Shown here: positions 22,549 through 35,492 of the stretch, one piece after another | Layout: each line of letters starts with the position of its first letter | Numbering within the stretch: the first letter of the stretch is position 1 | Origin: Ipomoea triloba | Taxonomy: Eukaryota; Streptophyta; Magnoliopsida; Solanales; Convolvulaceae | Reading direction: 5' to 3' | Length of the DNA stretch: 64,000 nt | Assembly: GCF_003576645.1 (NCBI RefSeq) | Contig: NC_044918.1 | Span: 30,099,145-30,163,144, forward strand | The notes under the pieces: model-generated | Told to the model about the DNA's origin: nothing | Seen by the model: the letters and a program-made list of their open reading frames with translations, nothing else | Databases searched by the model: none | Translations under genes and position numbers: made by a program

Positions 22549-22697
22549 GCGCAGCAGTGGTGCATGCACAGAACTTGCACTTTTCTCTCCCTCTCTCTCA
22601 CAATCTCCTCTCTTTCTCATCAACTTCTCCTATAACTTTTTCTTCAATTCTTTCATTTCAAAGTCTTGATTGTTGGTCACAAAACATTGTTATTAGT

Positions 22698-25600
22698 ATG
22701 GGTTATTGCAAGTTTTCTAAGTTCAACTTCTCCTTCATGATCATGCTCTTTTGTGTCACATCTGCACAAAAAGATGATTACAATTCTCATCAGGATAGAA
22801 CTTCTCTTATTGGGTTTAAGGCTTGGGTTGTTTCTGATCCTTTGGGTGCATTAGAGAGCTGGAATAATAATGGTTTGCATGTGTGTAATTGGACAGGAGT
22901 GAAGTGTGACAAGAAAATGAGCAGAGTGGTTGAGCTTGATCTCAGCCATCGTTCGCTTAGAGGCGAAATTTCGCCCCAACTTTCTAATCTTTCATGCTTG
23001 GAAGTTCTTGATTTGTCTTGGAATTTCTTTGCAGGGAAAATTCCACCTGAGCTAGGCTCTCTGGTTCAGCTCATGCAGCTTAGTTTGTCTACCAATCTCC
23101 TCGGTGGGCGAATTCCCGGGGAGTTGGGAGGGCTTCGGGAATTGGTTTATCTCGATTTGGGAAGTAATGATCTTAGTGGGGAAATCCCAGTGCCACTTTT
23201 CTGTAATGGCTCTTTATCCCTGCAATATATGGACCTATCAAACAATTCCCTTAGTGGGGAAATTCCTATGTCCTCTCATTGTGAGCTTAGGGAGCTGAAG
23301 TTTCTTCTTCTTTGGTCTAATCGCCTTGTGGGGGAAGTCCCGAAAGCTCTTGGAAACTCGTCGAGATTGGAATGGATCGATATGGAATCGAATTCGTTGC
23401 GTGGGGAGCTTCCATCAGAGATGGTAAGCAAACTCCCAAGGCTGCAGTTTCTTTATCTGTCCTATAACCATTTCTGTAGCCATGATGGGAACACAAATCT
23501 CTGGCCTTTCTTTGCTTCTCTGAGGAATTCTTCCAATTTGGAAGAGCTTGAGTTGGGTGGGAACCATCTAGGTGGAGAGATTCCTTCTATTATTGGCCAT
23601 TTCTCCACAAACCTTGTACAGATTCATCTTGAGGATAACCTTATCCATGGCCCTATCCCTCAGGGCATTTCTAATCTTGTAAATCTTACCCTTTTGAACC
23701 TTTCTGCTAATCTCTTGAATGGCTCGATTCCGGTTGAGATTTGCCAGATAGGGAGGCTAGAGAGGCTGTATTTATCAAACAATCATCTTTCTGGTCCAAT
23801 CCCTTCTGCTTTTGGCAATGCTCCCCATTTAGGCCTTCTTGATCTCTCCAAAAACAGGCTCACTGGTGCCATTCCTGACACCTTTGCTAACCTTCCACAG
23901 CTCAGGAGGCTTCTGCTTCAAGGGAACCGCCTCTCGGGCCAAATCCCGCCTAGTTTAGGACAATGTATAAACCTCGAAATTCTTGACCTGTCTCGGAACA
24001 GGCTTTCCGGGACAATTCCAACCCAAGTTGCAGGGCTGAGGAGCCTAAAGTTGTACTTGAACCTGTCTGGGAATCACTTGCACGGGCCTATCCCCCGTGA
24101 GCTGAGCAAGATGGACATGGTCTTAGCCGTTGATTTGTCGTCCAACAACCTCACGGGCACAATCCCTTCGCAGCTCGGGAGCTGCATTGCCCTCGAAAGC
24201 CTCAATCTGTCACATAACTTCTTTGAGGGCTCCCTCCCAGCTTCAGTAGGGCAGCTTGCTTACCTTAAGGAACTTGATGTGTCTTTCAACCAATTAAGTG
24301 GGGAGATACCCCAAGCTTTCCAGTCATCATCAAGCCTAAAGAAACTCAATTTTTCGTACAATCGTTTCTCCGGGAATGTCACAGAAAAGGGCGCATTCTC
24401 AACGCTATCCTTTGCTTCTTTCTTGGGAAATGATCATCTGTGTGGCTCAATCAATGGGATGAAGAATTGTAAAGGGAGTAAAAGAGGGCATCATTTTCTA
24501 ATCACAATCCTACTTTCACTATTGGTCACCCCTATATTCTGCATAGTTGGGTGCCCTCTAGTGCACAGGTCAAGATTCAAGAAGCAGTGGGCAGTTGTAG
24601 TGAACAATAACAAAGTTGCAGAGTTTACAGAAGAAGGGAAAACAGATCCAAAGTACCCAAGAATTTCGCGGGGGCAATTGATTCAAGCCACTTCTGGTTT
24701 TAGCAGTTCGAGCCTAATAGGGTCGGGGCGATTTGGGCAGGTATACAAGGGAGTTCTCAAGGACAACACAAGAATAGCTGTTAAAGTCCTGGACACTAAA
24801 ACTCCTGGAAAAAACATTTCAGGGAGTTTCAGAAGGGAATGCCAAGTTCTGAGAAGGACCAGGCACAGAAACCTGATTAGGATCATAACGGCTTGTAGCA
24901 GACCGGATTTCAAAGCCCTGGTTTTCCCATTGATGCAAAACGGGAGCCTCGAAAACCACCTCTACCCATCCCATGGCCTAAACAGCCGTCACCTAGACCT
25001 GGTCCAGCTCGTTAACATCTGCAGCGATATCGCAGAAGGGATGGCCTATCTGCACCATCACTCCCCGGTTAAAGTTGTGCACTGCGATCTCAAGCCCAGT
25101 AACATTCTTCTCGACGATTACATGACCGCTTTAGTCACTGATTTTGGCATTTCAAGATTGGTTAAAGCTGCTGATGATGACATTGATAACACAGCTTCCT
25201 ATTCCACCTCTACAGATGGCCTACTTTGTGGATCAGTTGGTTATATTGCTCCTGGTAAGTAATAAGCTAAACTATCATTATCTGTTACTTGATGAACCAT
25301 TAGATTTTAGTATTTTACTGTTTTTAACTTTTTCCCTTTTTGCTAATAGAGTATGGAATGGGAAAGAGGGCATCTACTGAAGGAGATGTATATAGTTATG
25401 GGGTACTTGTGTTAGAGATCGTGACAGGAAAACGCCCGACTGATCACCTATTCGAAGAGGGAAAAACTTTGCACGAATGGGTTAAGAGCCATTACCCACA
25501 CAGGCTTGAGCCAATTGTGGAAGAAGCATTAGTAAGGTGCAAACCGCGGGCCTCAGTTTCATACAATTCCAATATTTGGCGCGATACTATCTTGGAACTC

Positions 25601-25744
25601 ATAGAAGTCGGGCTCGTCTGCACACAGTACAGCCCGGGAACTAGGCCGAGTATGGTGGATGTGGCGCTGGAGATTGGCCGGTTGAAGGAATATCTTGCTA
25701 GCCCTTCAATTCTACATTGTGAAGAAGATCTTCATGGCTTCTGA
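22698..25744 (+). CDS. LRR receptor-like Ser/Thr kinase, subfamily XII, At2g24130 type
   Basis: A plasma-membrane receptor kinase that senses an extracellular ligand, not known for this branch, and signals through a cytosolic kinase. Two exons: 22698-25254 and 25350-25744, joined G|GTAAGT to AATAG|AG inside the APE codon of GYIAPE; 983 residues in all. The order is signal peptide (about 1-22), LRR N-cap ending HVCNWTGVKCD, about 20 LRRs of LxxLxLSxNxLxGxIP type, a transmembrane segment near 596-620, and a kinase with GSGRFGQVYKG (about 674), AVKVLD lysine, HCDLKPSN (about 794), DFG (about 814) and TRPS near the end. HCD in place of HRD makes it a non-RD kinase, usual for subfamily XII immune-type receptors. 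ATG 22698 is the first in-frame ATG; upstream frame begins only with GTG. Length and motif spacing match Arabidopsis At2g24130; no breaks seen. Confidence 0.92.
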
Positions 25745-26292
25745 TCTCAAGTTTGCCACTTTTCTGTCTTGAGTCTGAACAGTTCAGCAGAAGATTTTTG
25801 GTTGTAGTTTAATTTTTGGTTGTAGTTTAATTAGATTGTAATGTACTGTCAATTTTGGCACATCCTGTTCTTGCATTTAATTTTGAGGTTTTCATTTTCT
25901 TCATTTTGTTAATGTTATTAGTTAGATCATACCAAACAGGGCCTAATTACATGCAGTTTCATTTTGTTTAATTTGCTGGTAGTTGTATTATTATGAATTT
26001 TCACATTATTTGTTGAAAGTGGCAGTTTTAGTCTGGTCTCTAAATTATAGTAAGGCTCTGTTTGGTATGTTGAAATTGCCTCACTTGTTGTTGTTGTGGA
26101 CTTGTGGTCTTGGTCGTCGTTGTTGTAGAATACATATGTAGTAAATAGGGTGTAACAAAATTAAATAGGAATAAATTAGGTATTATCAAATTAAGTTATT
26201 AATAAAAAATTAATAATAGTTTAATATCAGGTCTCCTCGGAATAACTATTCCCCATGAAAAAAGTAGATTACTTTCAAGAATATTATTCTTA
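25745..26292. other. 3' flank of receptor kinase
   Basis: Probable 3'UTR to about 25900, with a GGTTGTAGTTTAATT direct repeat at 25800-25830. No further gene. Confidence 0.5.
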
Positions 26293-26862
26293 CGGGGGTG
26301 TATTCAATCACGACTTTCATGAACTATTAAATACTTTTAAAGTGATGGATTTTAATTGACTTTTATAGAATTTTTGTAAACTTTCCTAGAATCTTTTAAA
26401 CTTTTATAAACTTTGTAAGAGTTTATAAATATCCATAGAACAAACATTTATAGACTTTTAAAAACTTTTTCATATTAAAAAGTTTACAAAAGTCATTAAA
26501 ACTCTAAATTGAATACACCCTCACAAACATTCCATAACTTCTATTAATATATTATCTATAAATTAGTGCATTGTAAAAATAAAAAAAAATAAATACTGAT
26601 GTCATAAAAATAGAGTATATTAAAAAAAAAATAAATACTGATGTCATAAAAATAGAGTATATTATTCATAAAGAAAATATAAATGTCATAAAAATAGAGT
26701 ATATTATTCATAAAGAAAATATAATCAATTTTTATATAGAGTATATTATTCATAAAGAAAATATAATCAATTTTTATAAATATAGCCAATAAAAATATTT
26801 CTTGAACTAATGAAATAACTAATGCTAAACCAACAAATATCTTTTAAAGAATTCAACTTAAT

Positions 26863-26911
<49 letters not shown>

Positions 26912-27439
26912 TAATAATTAATAAACATACAATTATATAAAATTATAAACATATTAAATAAATAAAATTTAAAATTTAAAATTTATAAATTAAAAAATTT
27001 GCTGCGATCGCAGCAATTATTTTGTTGCGATGGCAACAAAAAATTTGCCTGAACATTAAAAAAAAAAAAAGTATTTATGAAAGATTTGAAACGTACCATA
27101 AAATTGATAAAAAATTTGTCTAGTTTAGATAGAGGAAAAAAAGTCTATAGAGAATGTTGAAAAGTTTGGGGTTGGAGGGTTGGATTTCATCTATTTATAT
27201 TAATGAAGAGAAAGTCTATAGAAATCCTATTCTGACAGAGTTTATGAAAGTCAGTAACTTTTTGAATACCAGTAGACTTTTAATAACTCTATAAAAGTCT
27301 GAATGAGTTTTGAAAAGTTTGAATTGAATACAGGTAGACTTTTAAAGAGTTTATAAAAGTCTAAATTAAATACCACCAAACTTTTAAAGTTGATAAAATT
27401 ATTTAAAAGTTCATGAAAGTCGTGATTGAATACACCCCC
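26293..27439. mobile_element. Inverted-repeat element, possibly Harbinger-like
   Basis: Ends (C)GGGGGTGTATTCAATC on the left and GATTGAATACACCCCC on the right, continuing inward with ACGACTTTCATGAACT in both arms. TTA borders both ends (26290-26292 and 27440-27442), the TSD length of PIF/Harbinger. A further end-like copy, ATTGAATACACCCTC, at about 26508-26523 suggests a nested or shorter relative. The inside has many AGACTTTTA-type repeats and the 18-bp palindrome TTGCTGCGATCGCAGCAA (26999-27016). No transposase. Confidence 0.65.
26577..26780. repeat. Short tandem array around ATAGAGTATATTATTCATAA
   Basis: About four copies of a 40-50 bp unit containing TGATGTCATAAAAATAGAG and ATATTATTCATAAAG. 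The second copy of the large duplication (see 28496) begins within a unit of this array. Confidence 0.75.
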
Positions 27440-28635
27440 TTAGAATAAAATACCTTATTAAATCATAAAATAGGTCTATTCTCAAAAAATGTAATTTTAT
27501 TCTCAAACTATTCCGTGAAGGATTTTGTTGCTTGTACGTCTTCCTTAGTGTCACCTGGATGCGCAACCAATAAACACATAGCCTTTTTGGCTAAGACCAT
27601 ATCAGAAAATGCATCCATCAGTTCATCACTACTAAAATTCCAAAAAGGTGACACTGATGTGATTTTTTATTAGTTTATACCATAAAAGTTTAGCATATAC
27701 AAATAAATAAATAAATAATACACACACTCACACACAAAAATATCTATGCTATAACTGCTAAGTATAATATATATTACTCCGTAATAAAACTTTCATATAT
27801 TTTTAGTTGAGACAAAACACATTATTTAGTTTAAGCAAAAAGATCTCATTATAATTTTTTAGTTTTTCTCTTGACCAAAAAAACATGTCTTCAAATATTT
27901 TTAGAGTATGAGAACAGAACAAATCTTTAGATTATGTCATGATTACACTAATGTGTTATCTGACAAATAGTATAGGCTCCTTTTAGCCTACTGCCATTAA
28001 CACTACTTGTGCATGTACTAGCTTAGTGGTAGGTATGGGCTGATTGATTACCCAACTCACTAACTACAAAATTGTTGATAATCATACACACCAAGAGCTA
28101 GATTTCTAGATTAATTAAATTTAGAATCAAAAATAGTTATTTTAAAGTAAGTAAAATTTTGAGTGAAGTTTATTTTCAATTAAGTATGATTAAAGTGGAT
28201 TTAGATTCTTTTAAGATATTTTTAATACTTGATTTTGAGGAGAGAAAATGTGGGAGGAGAGCGGGGAAAATATGGGGAGAAAGCATGCAACCTCCAGAGA
28301 GACTGTCATCTCCTGAGGTTGTTTGCTTTGGTGCGTGTTGGCTATGCGCCACACTGACGCGCAGATGGTCTGTTTTATAATTTAAAAAATTATTTAAAAA
28401 TAAGCTGTTTTTTTCTGTTTTTTTTTGTTATTCAATTTTTTAATTTATATTTTTAAATATATTTTAATTTTTTAATTATATTAATTGTTGGTATNTGATG
28501 TCATAAAAATAGAGTATATTATTCATAAAGAAAATATAATCAATTTTTATAAATATAGCCAATAAAAATATTTCTTGAACTAATGAAATAACTAATGCTA
28601 AACCAACAAATATCTTTTAAAGAATTCAACTTAAT

Positions 28636-28684
<49 letters not shown>

Positions 28685-30267
28685 TAATAATTAATAAACA
28701 TACAATTATATAAAATTATAAACATATTAAATAAATAAAATTTAAAATTTAAAATTTATAAATTAAAAAATTTGCTGCGATCGCAGCAATTATTTTGTTG
28801 CGATGGCAACAAAAAATTTGCCTGAACATTAAAAAAAAAAAAAGTATTTATGAAAGATTTGAAACGTACCATAAAATTGATAAAAAATTTGTCTAGTTTA
28901 GATAGAGGAAAAAAAGTCTATAGAGAATGTTGAAAAGTTTGGGGTTGGAGGGTTGGATTTCATCTATTTATATTAATGAAGAGAAAGTCTATAGAAATCC
29001 TATTCTGACAGAGTTTATGAAAGTCAGTAACTTTTTGAATACCAGTAGACTTTTAATAACTCTATAAAAGTCTGAATGAGTTTTGAAAAGTTTGAATTGA
29101 ATACAGGTAGACTTTTAAAGAGTTTATAAAAGTCTAAATTAAATACCACCAAACTTTTAAAGTTGATAAAATTATTTAAAAGTTCATGAAAGTCGTGATT
29201 GAATACACCCCCTTAGAATAAAATACCTTATTAAATCATAAAATAGGTCTATTCTCAAAAAATGTAATTTTATTCTCAAACTATTCCGTGAAGGATTTTG
29301 TTGCTTGTACGTCTTCCTTAGTGTCACCTGGATGCGCAACCAATAAACACATAGCCTTTTTGGCTAAGACCATATCAGAAAATGCATCCATCAGTTCATC
29401 ACTACTAAAATTCCAAAAAGGTGACACTGATGTGATTTTTTATTAGTTTATACCATAAAAGTTTAGCATATACAAATAAATAAATAAATAATACACACAC
29501 TCACACACAAAAATATCTATGCTATAACTGCTAAGTATAATATATATTACTCCGTAATAAAACTTTCATATATTTTTAGTTGAGACAAAACACATTATTT
29601 AGTTTAAGCAAAAAGATCTCATTATAATTTTTTAGTTTTTCTCTTGACCAAAAAAACATGTCTTCAAATATTTTTAGAGTATGAGAACAGAACAAATCTT
29701 TAGATTATGTCATGATTACACTAATGTGTTATCTGACAAATAGTATAGGCTCCTTTTAGCCTACTGCCATTAACACTACTTGTGCATGTACTAGCTTAGT
29801 GGTAGGTATGGGCTGATTGATTACCCAACTCACTAACTACAAAATTGTTGATAATCATACACACCAAGAGCTAGATTTCTAGATTAATTAAATTTAGAAT
29901 CAAAAATAGTTATTTTAAAGTAAGTAAAATTTTGAGTGAAGTTTATTTTCAATTAAGTATGATTAAAGTGGATTTAGATTCTTTTAAGATATTTTTAATA
30001 CTTGATTTTGAGGAGAGAAAATGTGGGAGGAGAGCGGGGAAAATATGGGGAGAAAGCATGCAACCTCCAGAGAGACTGTCATCTCCTGAGGTTGTTTGCT
30101 TTGGTGCGTGTTGGCTATGCGCCACACTGACGCGCAGATGGTCTGTTTTATAATTTAAAAAATTATTTAAAAATAAGCTGTTTTTTTCTGTTTTTTTTTG
30201 TTATTCAATTTTTTAATTTATATTTTTAAATATATTTTAATTTTTTAATTATATTAATTGTTGGTAT
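26785..30267. repeat. Direct 1,773-bp duplication with a single N at the join
   Basis: The stretch to 28494 recurs to 30267 at a constant offset of 1,773 bp, with equal lengths of the (TA)n tracts (26867-26907 and 28640-28680), identical single-base runs at the points I compared, and identical 73-codon frames. An N at 28495 marks the join. Second copy lacks most of the tandem array before it. Most simply this is an unmerged contig overlap rather than a biological repeat. Confidence 0.85.
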
Positions 30268-30750
30268 ATTTAGTATTTAAAATTTTGTATTCGATTTCAA
30301 ATATTAATTTGTTCCGTAGATGACCATTGAAAGCACCACTCTTAGCTCCCTTGGAAATGTTAGATCCATCTCCTTAGCTTCATATTTGGCTCTCATTGAC
30401 ACTAAATGCATCCAAAATGCTCCATTTGCTTGCAAAATAACACAATTTAGTCCTAATCTCATGAAATTTGGAATGATCTATAAGCAAAATGGCTTAGTGA
30501 AATGAATAAAAATATAGACAAATAAGTACTTATCAATTGACTTCCCCGACATTAGCATAATCGTTAGCTCATTGCATCGCCTCTTCATATGTCTTTGGGC
30601 GGGGGGGAGGGGGGCAATATCATGTTGTGATAGAGCTCTCCCGACCTAAGTGAGGAATGAATCATAGGTTCGACTTCATTTTTTCATCAGGTTAGATATT
30701 GCGACAAATGGGTGAAGTGTTTTCGGGTTGATTTTGAGGTCGCGAACCTA
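30268..30750. other. Between duplication and Copia element
   Basis: No gene. A G-rich run GGGCGGGGGGGAGGGGGGC lies at about 30598-30615 and could form G-quadruplexes. Confidence 0.5.
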
Positions 30751-30922
30751 CGAGTGAATTACTCTCAGCCCTTAGAAGTTAGTTTTGAATTATGTGGCTC
30801 GTTTCCTTTTGTAGCTTGTATAAATAGGGCTATCTACTTGTACTTAACATACAGTAAATACAGTAAACATAGTAAACACAGAAGAACACGCTATAGTATT
30901 CAAACTTATTCATTGTTTAACA
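30751..30922 (+). repeat. Copia 5' LTR (5'-truncated)
   Basis: Shares CTCAGCCCTTAGAAGTTAG, TTTTGTAGCTTGTATAAAT and the end with the 3' LTR, with scattered changes and an extra AGTAAATACAGTAAACAT-type repeat. TATAAAT is a likely promoter. Confidence 0.75.
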
Positions 30923-31245
30923 TGGTATCAAAGCGACGAGTGAGTGAGTAATGCTCAGGGGAGGGCGGGGACGTCGGGAGGAAGAGTTGCGCCGCCATCG
31001 GATCTGCCACACGCCGTCGTACTTTCTGCTCGGAGACTCACGCGTCGGCGCGTGAGTGGCTTCCCGGCGTCGGATCGCGACGACGATTCTGTCTAGTGAC
31101 TCGCCGTGGAGAGGTGACTCTGCCTGGGTGAAGAGTCATGAAGTTTTGATGGTGTTTGAGCAATGGCTATGTGAGGGTAGTGCGTTGCCAGTACGTAAAA
31201 GTCCCAAGTCTGTTTTTTCTTGTGTTTGTGTTTTCTTTATTTGTT

Positions 31246-32139
31246 ATGGCTGAAGGGAGGAACATTACATGTAATATTGTATCGACCCCGTCCAAATTGG
31301 TTGACGTGGTTCTTGTACTGGATGGGTCCAATTTTGGAGAATGGAAATTTTTGGTTCAAATTAATTTAAGGGGTATGGGTAAAGATAAACACTTGAATGA
31401 AACTTGCCCAACTGGTGCAACAACTCAAGAATGGAAAAAAGGATGATAAAGCTTTGTTGTCCCGCATGATAAATTGTATTGATAGGAAGATAATTTTATC
31501 TTTAAACACATTAAAACTGTGAAGGAGGTTTGAGAGTTGGTCAGTAAGTGGTTTAGTGGGGCAAATAATTTGAGGAAATTATATCAGTTGTCCCAAGATG
31601 TTCATCGTCCATCTCAAAACGGACGAGACATTTGGGATTATTATTATGATTTTAAGAATGCTAGTGAAGCCTTATGTACTGCTATGCTGATCACGGACGA
31701 CGTGGATAATATGAAAAAGCAACGTGATCAATTACATGTGTTCAATTGGATTTCGGGATTGGATAAGGAATATGACGTCTTAAAGTCCTAGTTGCTCGGA
31801 AATAAAGAGTTGGATTCAATAGACCAAGTCTTTACTATGGTTCAGAATGCGTCTGGTACAGATAGTGGTGTATGGGAGAAGCATGTTTTTGTGTCACAGG
31901 GAGATAACGGAGGCGCAAGCGCCAGTAATCGCGGAGGACAGTTCCCAGGACGTGGTGGCTTTGGTAGAGGACGTGGAGGACGAGGAGGTCCAAGGGTTTG
32001 TTACAACTGTGGAGAACTTGGGCATCTACGCAGCCAATGTCCGAAACCTCTTCGGCAACAGAGATTTGCCACCTCTGTGTCCAAACCAGAAGGTAATGTA
32101 GTCGTGATGACGGACGAAGAATTGGCGATGTTCAAATAG
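31246..32139 (+). pseudogene. Copia gag remnant
   Basis: Starts MAEGRN, contains the capsid-like WKFLVQINLRGMG, HVFNWISGLDKEYD and the zinc knuckle CYNCGELGHLRSQC at about 32000. It is cut into three frames by stops at about 31446, 31530 and 31791. Confidence 0.85.
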
Positions 32140-32204
32140 TTGAAGGTGTCTTCCTCACAGCCTCCAGCCGATCAAGGTAATCCTATTGCTTGTATCTCCT
32201 CCAC

Positions 32205-32400
32205 ATCTCGACAATGGGTCATTGATTCTGGAGCCAGTGACCATATGTCAGGTAATTTAAATGTCTTTTCCAAGTATTCTCCTTTTCAGTCTGGTACTAT
32301 AATTACTCTAGCATATGGTTCATCCGCTTTAGTTATGGGTAAAGGTAGTACTAGTATAACCCCATCATGTCTCTCACCTCTGTGTTAACCTTTCGAAGTT
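32205..32400 (+). pseudogene. Copia aspartic protease remnant
   Basis: WVIDSGASDHMSGN holds the D-S/T-G catalytic triad. The frame ends with a stop at about 32386. Confidence 0.8.
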
Positions 32401-32491
32401 TCCATTCAATTTACTGTCGATAAGTCAAATTACCCGAAACTTAAATTGTTGTGTCGTGTTTTTTCCTGGTTATTTCTTATTTTAGGATCTT

Positions 32492-33354
32492 TTGACGAAG
32501 GTGATTATTGGTAAGGGAAAGGAAACTGGTGGGCTGTATGTGTTAGAACAATTTTCTACTGAAAGTGCTCCGGTTAGTTTGTTGGGCAGTATATCTCCTT
32601 TCCAGTTGCATTGTCGGTATGGTTACCCACCTTTATCTACTCTGAAGAAGTTATGTTCGGGTTTAGAGTCTCTATCTGTCTTACAGTGTGAGTCTTGCGA
32701 ATTTGCTAAGCATTGTCGGGTACCTTACCCACCTAGAGTCAATAAAAGGGTAGACTCTTTATTTCAGTTGGTTCATTAAGATGTATGGGGGTCGTGTCGG
32801 GTACCATCTCGGCCTGCGGGTTTAAGTATTTTGTAACCTTTGTAGGTGATTTCTCTAGATACACTTGGTTATACCTCATGAAATCTAGAGATGAGTTATT
32901 TGAAATTTTTTGTAATTTTTGTTCTATGGTCAAAACGCAATTCAATAAAGTGGTTCAAGTTTTGCGAAGTGATAATGAGACTAAATATTTTTCCTGTATG
33001 TTTTCTAATTATATGAGTCAAAATGATATGATTCACCAATCATAGTGTGTAGGCACTCCCCAACAGAATGGGGTGGCAGAGCGTAAGAACCGTCATCTGT
33101 TGGAAGTTGCCTGAGCCTTATTGTTTCAGATCAAAGTTCCCAATGCGCTTTGGCCAGAAGCTATCCATACAGCTGCTTTCTTCCCACAAGAGTACTCCAA
33201 GGCCAAAGTCCGTGTCACTTGGTATATCCGTCTAGCTCATTGTTTTCCCTCTCTCCTAGGGTGTTTGGGTGCACTTATTTCGTTCAAGATGTCCTTTCTC
33301 ATAAGGGAAAACTTGATCCTAGATCTCTCAAGTGCATTTTTTGGGGTATTCTAG
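32492..33354 (+). pseudogene. Copia integrase remnant
   Basis: HCRYGYPPL, CESCEFAKH (zinc-binding Cys pair), TFVGDFSRYTWLY, VLRSDNETKYF and CVGTPQQNGVAERKNRH show the HHCC and catalytic D-D-E regions. Stops interrupt at about 32777, 33044 and 33113. Confidence 0.85.
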
Positions 33355-33779
33355 AACCCAGAAAGGGTGTCGATGGTATTCTCCAGACTTAGGGAGGTAC
33401 TTGGTGTCTGCTGATGTGTCGTTCTTTGATGACACTGTACTTAAAGATGTTTTCCATCCTTCGGATTATAGTTCGGTGTTAGATGATTTTCTTACATACA
33501 CTGTTACTGTTCCTTCTGTGAGTAGGCCTCCCGTTACACATGCTTATCACAGGCGGCCAAGAGAAGTTGAAACACCAGTAGCTTTACCAGTTCCACCAGT
33601 CAATCCTCCCTTTCTAGAGACTTCATCGACAGATCAAGAGCTTCCTATTGCCCTACGTAAAGATAAATGTCGTTGTGTTCATCCCATTTCATCCTTTGTG
33701 TCATATACTAGTTTGTCTTCCTTTTCACGTGCGTTTGTGTCTCAGTTAGAGTGGGTCTCAATTCCAAAGTCTGTGAACC

Positions 33780-34707
33780 AAGCTATGTGCCATGATGGCT
33801 GGAGGCAAGCAATGAGCGAAGAGATGGTTGCCCTAGAAGAGAATGGGACGTGGGATTTGGTTGATCTCCCGTTCGGTAAAGTGGCTATTGGGTGCAAGTG
33901 GGTTTATGTTGTTAAGATGAACCCTAATGGCTCTGTTGCCAGGCTCAAAGCACGCTTGGTGGCTAAGGGATATACACAAACATATGGTATAGATTATATC
34001 GAAACGTTTTCCCCAGTGGCTAAGTTAACTTATGTACGCATATTTATATCTTTGGTTGTTGTTAATCACTGGCCTTTGTACCAGTTAGATGTGAAAAATG
34101 AGTTTTTGCATGGTGATTTGCTTGAGGAGGTTTTCATTGAGCAACCGCCAGGTTTGTTGCTTAGGGGGAGTCTGGGAAGGTGTGCAAACTGAAAAAGTCT
34201 CTATACGGTTTGAGACAGTCCCCACGTGCATGGTTCGGAAGGTTTAGCAGTGTTGTTAAGGAGTTTGGAATGCGAAAGAGTGCGTATGATCATATTGTAT
34301 TTTATAAACATACTAACCATGGGTGTGTTTTGTTGATAGTATATGTGGATGACATTGTATTCACAAGTAGCGATGCAAGTGGAATTGATAGTCTTCAGTC
34401 ATTCCTTGGGATTGAGTTTCATACTAAAGGTCTGGGAGTACTGAAGTACTTTTTGGATATTGAAGTTGCTCGCTCCAAAAAAGGCATATTTCTTTCGCAA
34501 CGGAAATATGTGTTGGACTTTCTTGATGATACGGGGTTACTTGGGTCCAGACCATGTGATACGCCTATGGAACAAGGTGGCAAGCTTATAGCATGTGAGG
34601 GGGAGGTGTTTGAAGATCTTGAAAGGTATAGGAGGTTAGTAGGGAAGTTAAACTACCTCATGATTACTCGTCCAAATAATGCGTTTCTAGTAAGTGTGGT
34701 AAGTTAG
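33780..34707 (+). pseudogene. Copia reverse transcriptase remnant
   Basis: Contains [48 protein letters not shown] and the active-site core YVDDI. A frameshift near 34180 splits it; the segment before 33780 (from about 33332) is the linker between integrase and RT. Confidence 0.88.
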
Positions 34708-34710
34708 TTT

Positions 34711-35239
34711 ATGAGCTCGCCTACACGAACTCATTGGGACGCAGTTGTTCGCATTGTGAAGTATTTGAAAGGTGCACCTGGGAAAGGGATTCTCTATGTT
34801 GATCATGAACACACAGGTGTTGGGGCTTTTTTTGATGCGGATTGGGCTGGGTCGCCTGACGACAGGAGGTCTACGACAGGACATTGTGTTTTGTGGGAGG
34901 CAACTTAGTCTCGTGGAAGAGTAAGAAGCAGAGCGTTGTAGCTCGGTCAAGTGTAGAGTCCGAGTATAGAGCTATGGCCCATGTGACCAGTGAAATAATG
35001 TGGGTGCATAATATTCTAAAAGAGGTAGGTGTGGAGGTGAAGTTACCTATTAAGTTGTGGTGTGACAATCGTGCAACTATACATATCACGAACAACCTAG
35101 TTTTTCATGAGCGGATGAAACACATCGAGGTTGATTGTCATTTTATACGAGAAAAAGTTCAACATGGATTGATATCTGCTATGCATGTCTGTAGTGGTGA
35201 TCAGGTAATTGCCGTGTTCACTAAATCACTAAAGGGCTA
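34711..35239 (+). pseudogene. Copia RNase H remnant
   Basis: DADWAGSPDDRRSTTGHCV, SVESEYRA and WCDNRATIHITNN are the RNase H motifs of Copia elements. There is a frame change between about 34890 and 34908. It ends at a stop at 35237. Confidence 0.85.
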
Positions 35240-35311
35240 AGTGAGAGTTGAATTTCATATATATGTAACAAGCTGGCATGTTTGATATCTATGCTCCAGC
35301 TTGAGGGGGAG

Positions 35312-35492
35312 TGTTACAGAAGTTAGGTGGTGGGTGAGAGAATTACGTACTCTCAGCCCTTAAAAGTTAGTTTTGAATTATGTGGCTCGTTTCCTTTTGT
35401 AGCTTGTATAAATAGGTCTATCTCCTTGTACTTAACATACAGTAAACACAGAAGGACACGCTCTAGTATTCAAACCTATTCATGGTTTAACA
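35312..35492 (+). repeat. Copia 3' LTR
   Basis: 181 bp, TGTTACAG to TTTAACA with polypurine tract just before it. It includes TATAAATAGG promoter-like sequence. Confidence 0.85.

Larger units (their letters stand above)
30751..35492 (+). mobile_element. Copia-type LTR retrotransposon, decayed
   Basis: 3' LTR at 35312-35492 (181 bp) begins TGTTACAG and ends TTTAACA, after polypurine TTGAGGGGGAG. A related 5' LTR is recognisable from about 30751 to 30922, ending TTTAACA; its first part is replaced or lost. It is followed at once by TGGTATCAAAGC, an initiator tRNA-Met primer site with one change. The order of domains gag, protease, integrase, reverse transcriptase, RNase H is that of Copia elements. 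Several in-frame stops and frameshifts show it is not able to move. Transcription reads away from both neighbouring genes. Confidence 0.9.

Noticed and set aside
22557..22697. Longer N-terminus for the receptor kinase
   Set aside because: The frame opens with GTG, not ATG, and would put 47 residues ahead of a clean signal peptide.
28159..30153. Two identical 73-codon frames as a gene pair
   Set aside because: They are the same sequence in the false duplication, with no protein-like features.
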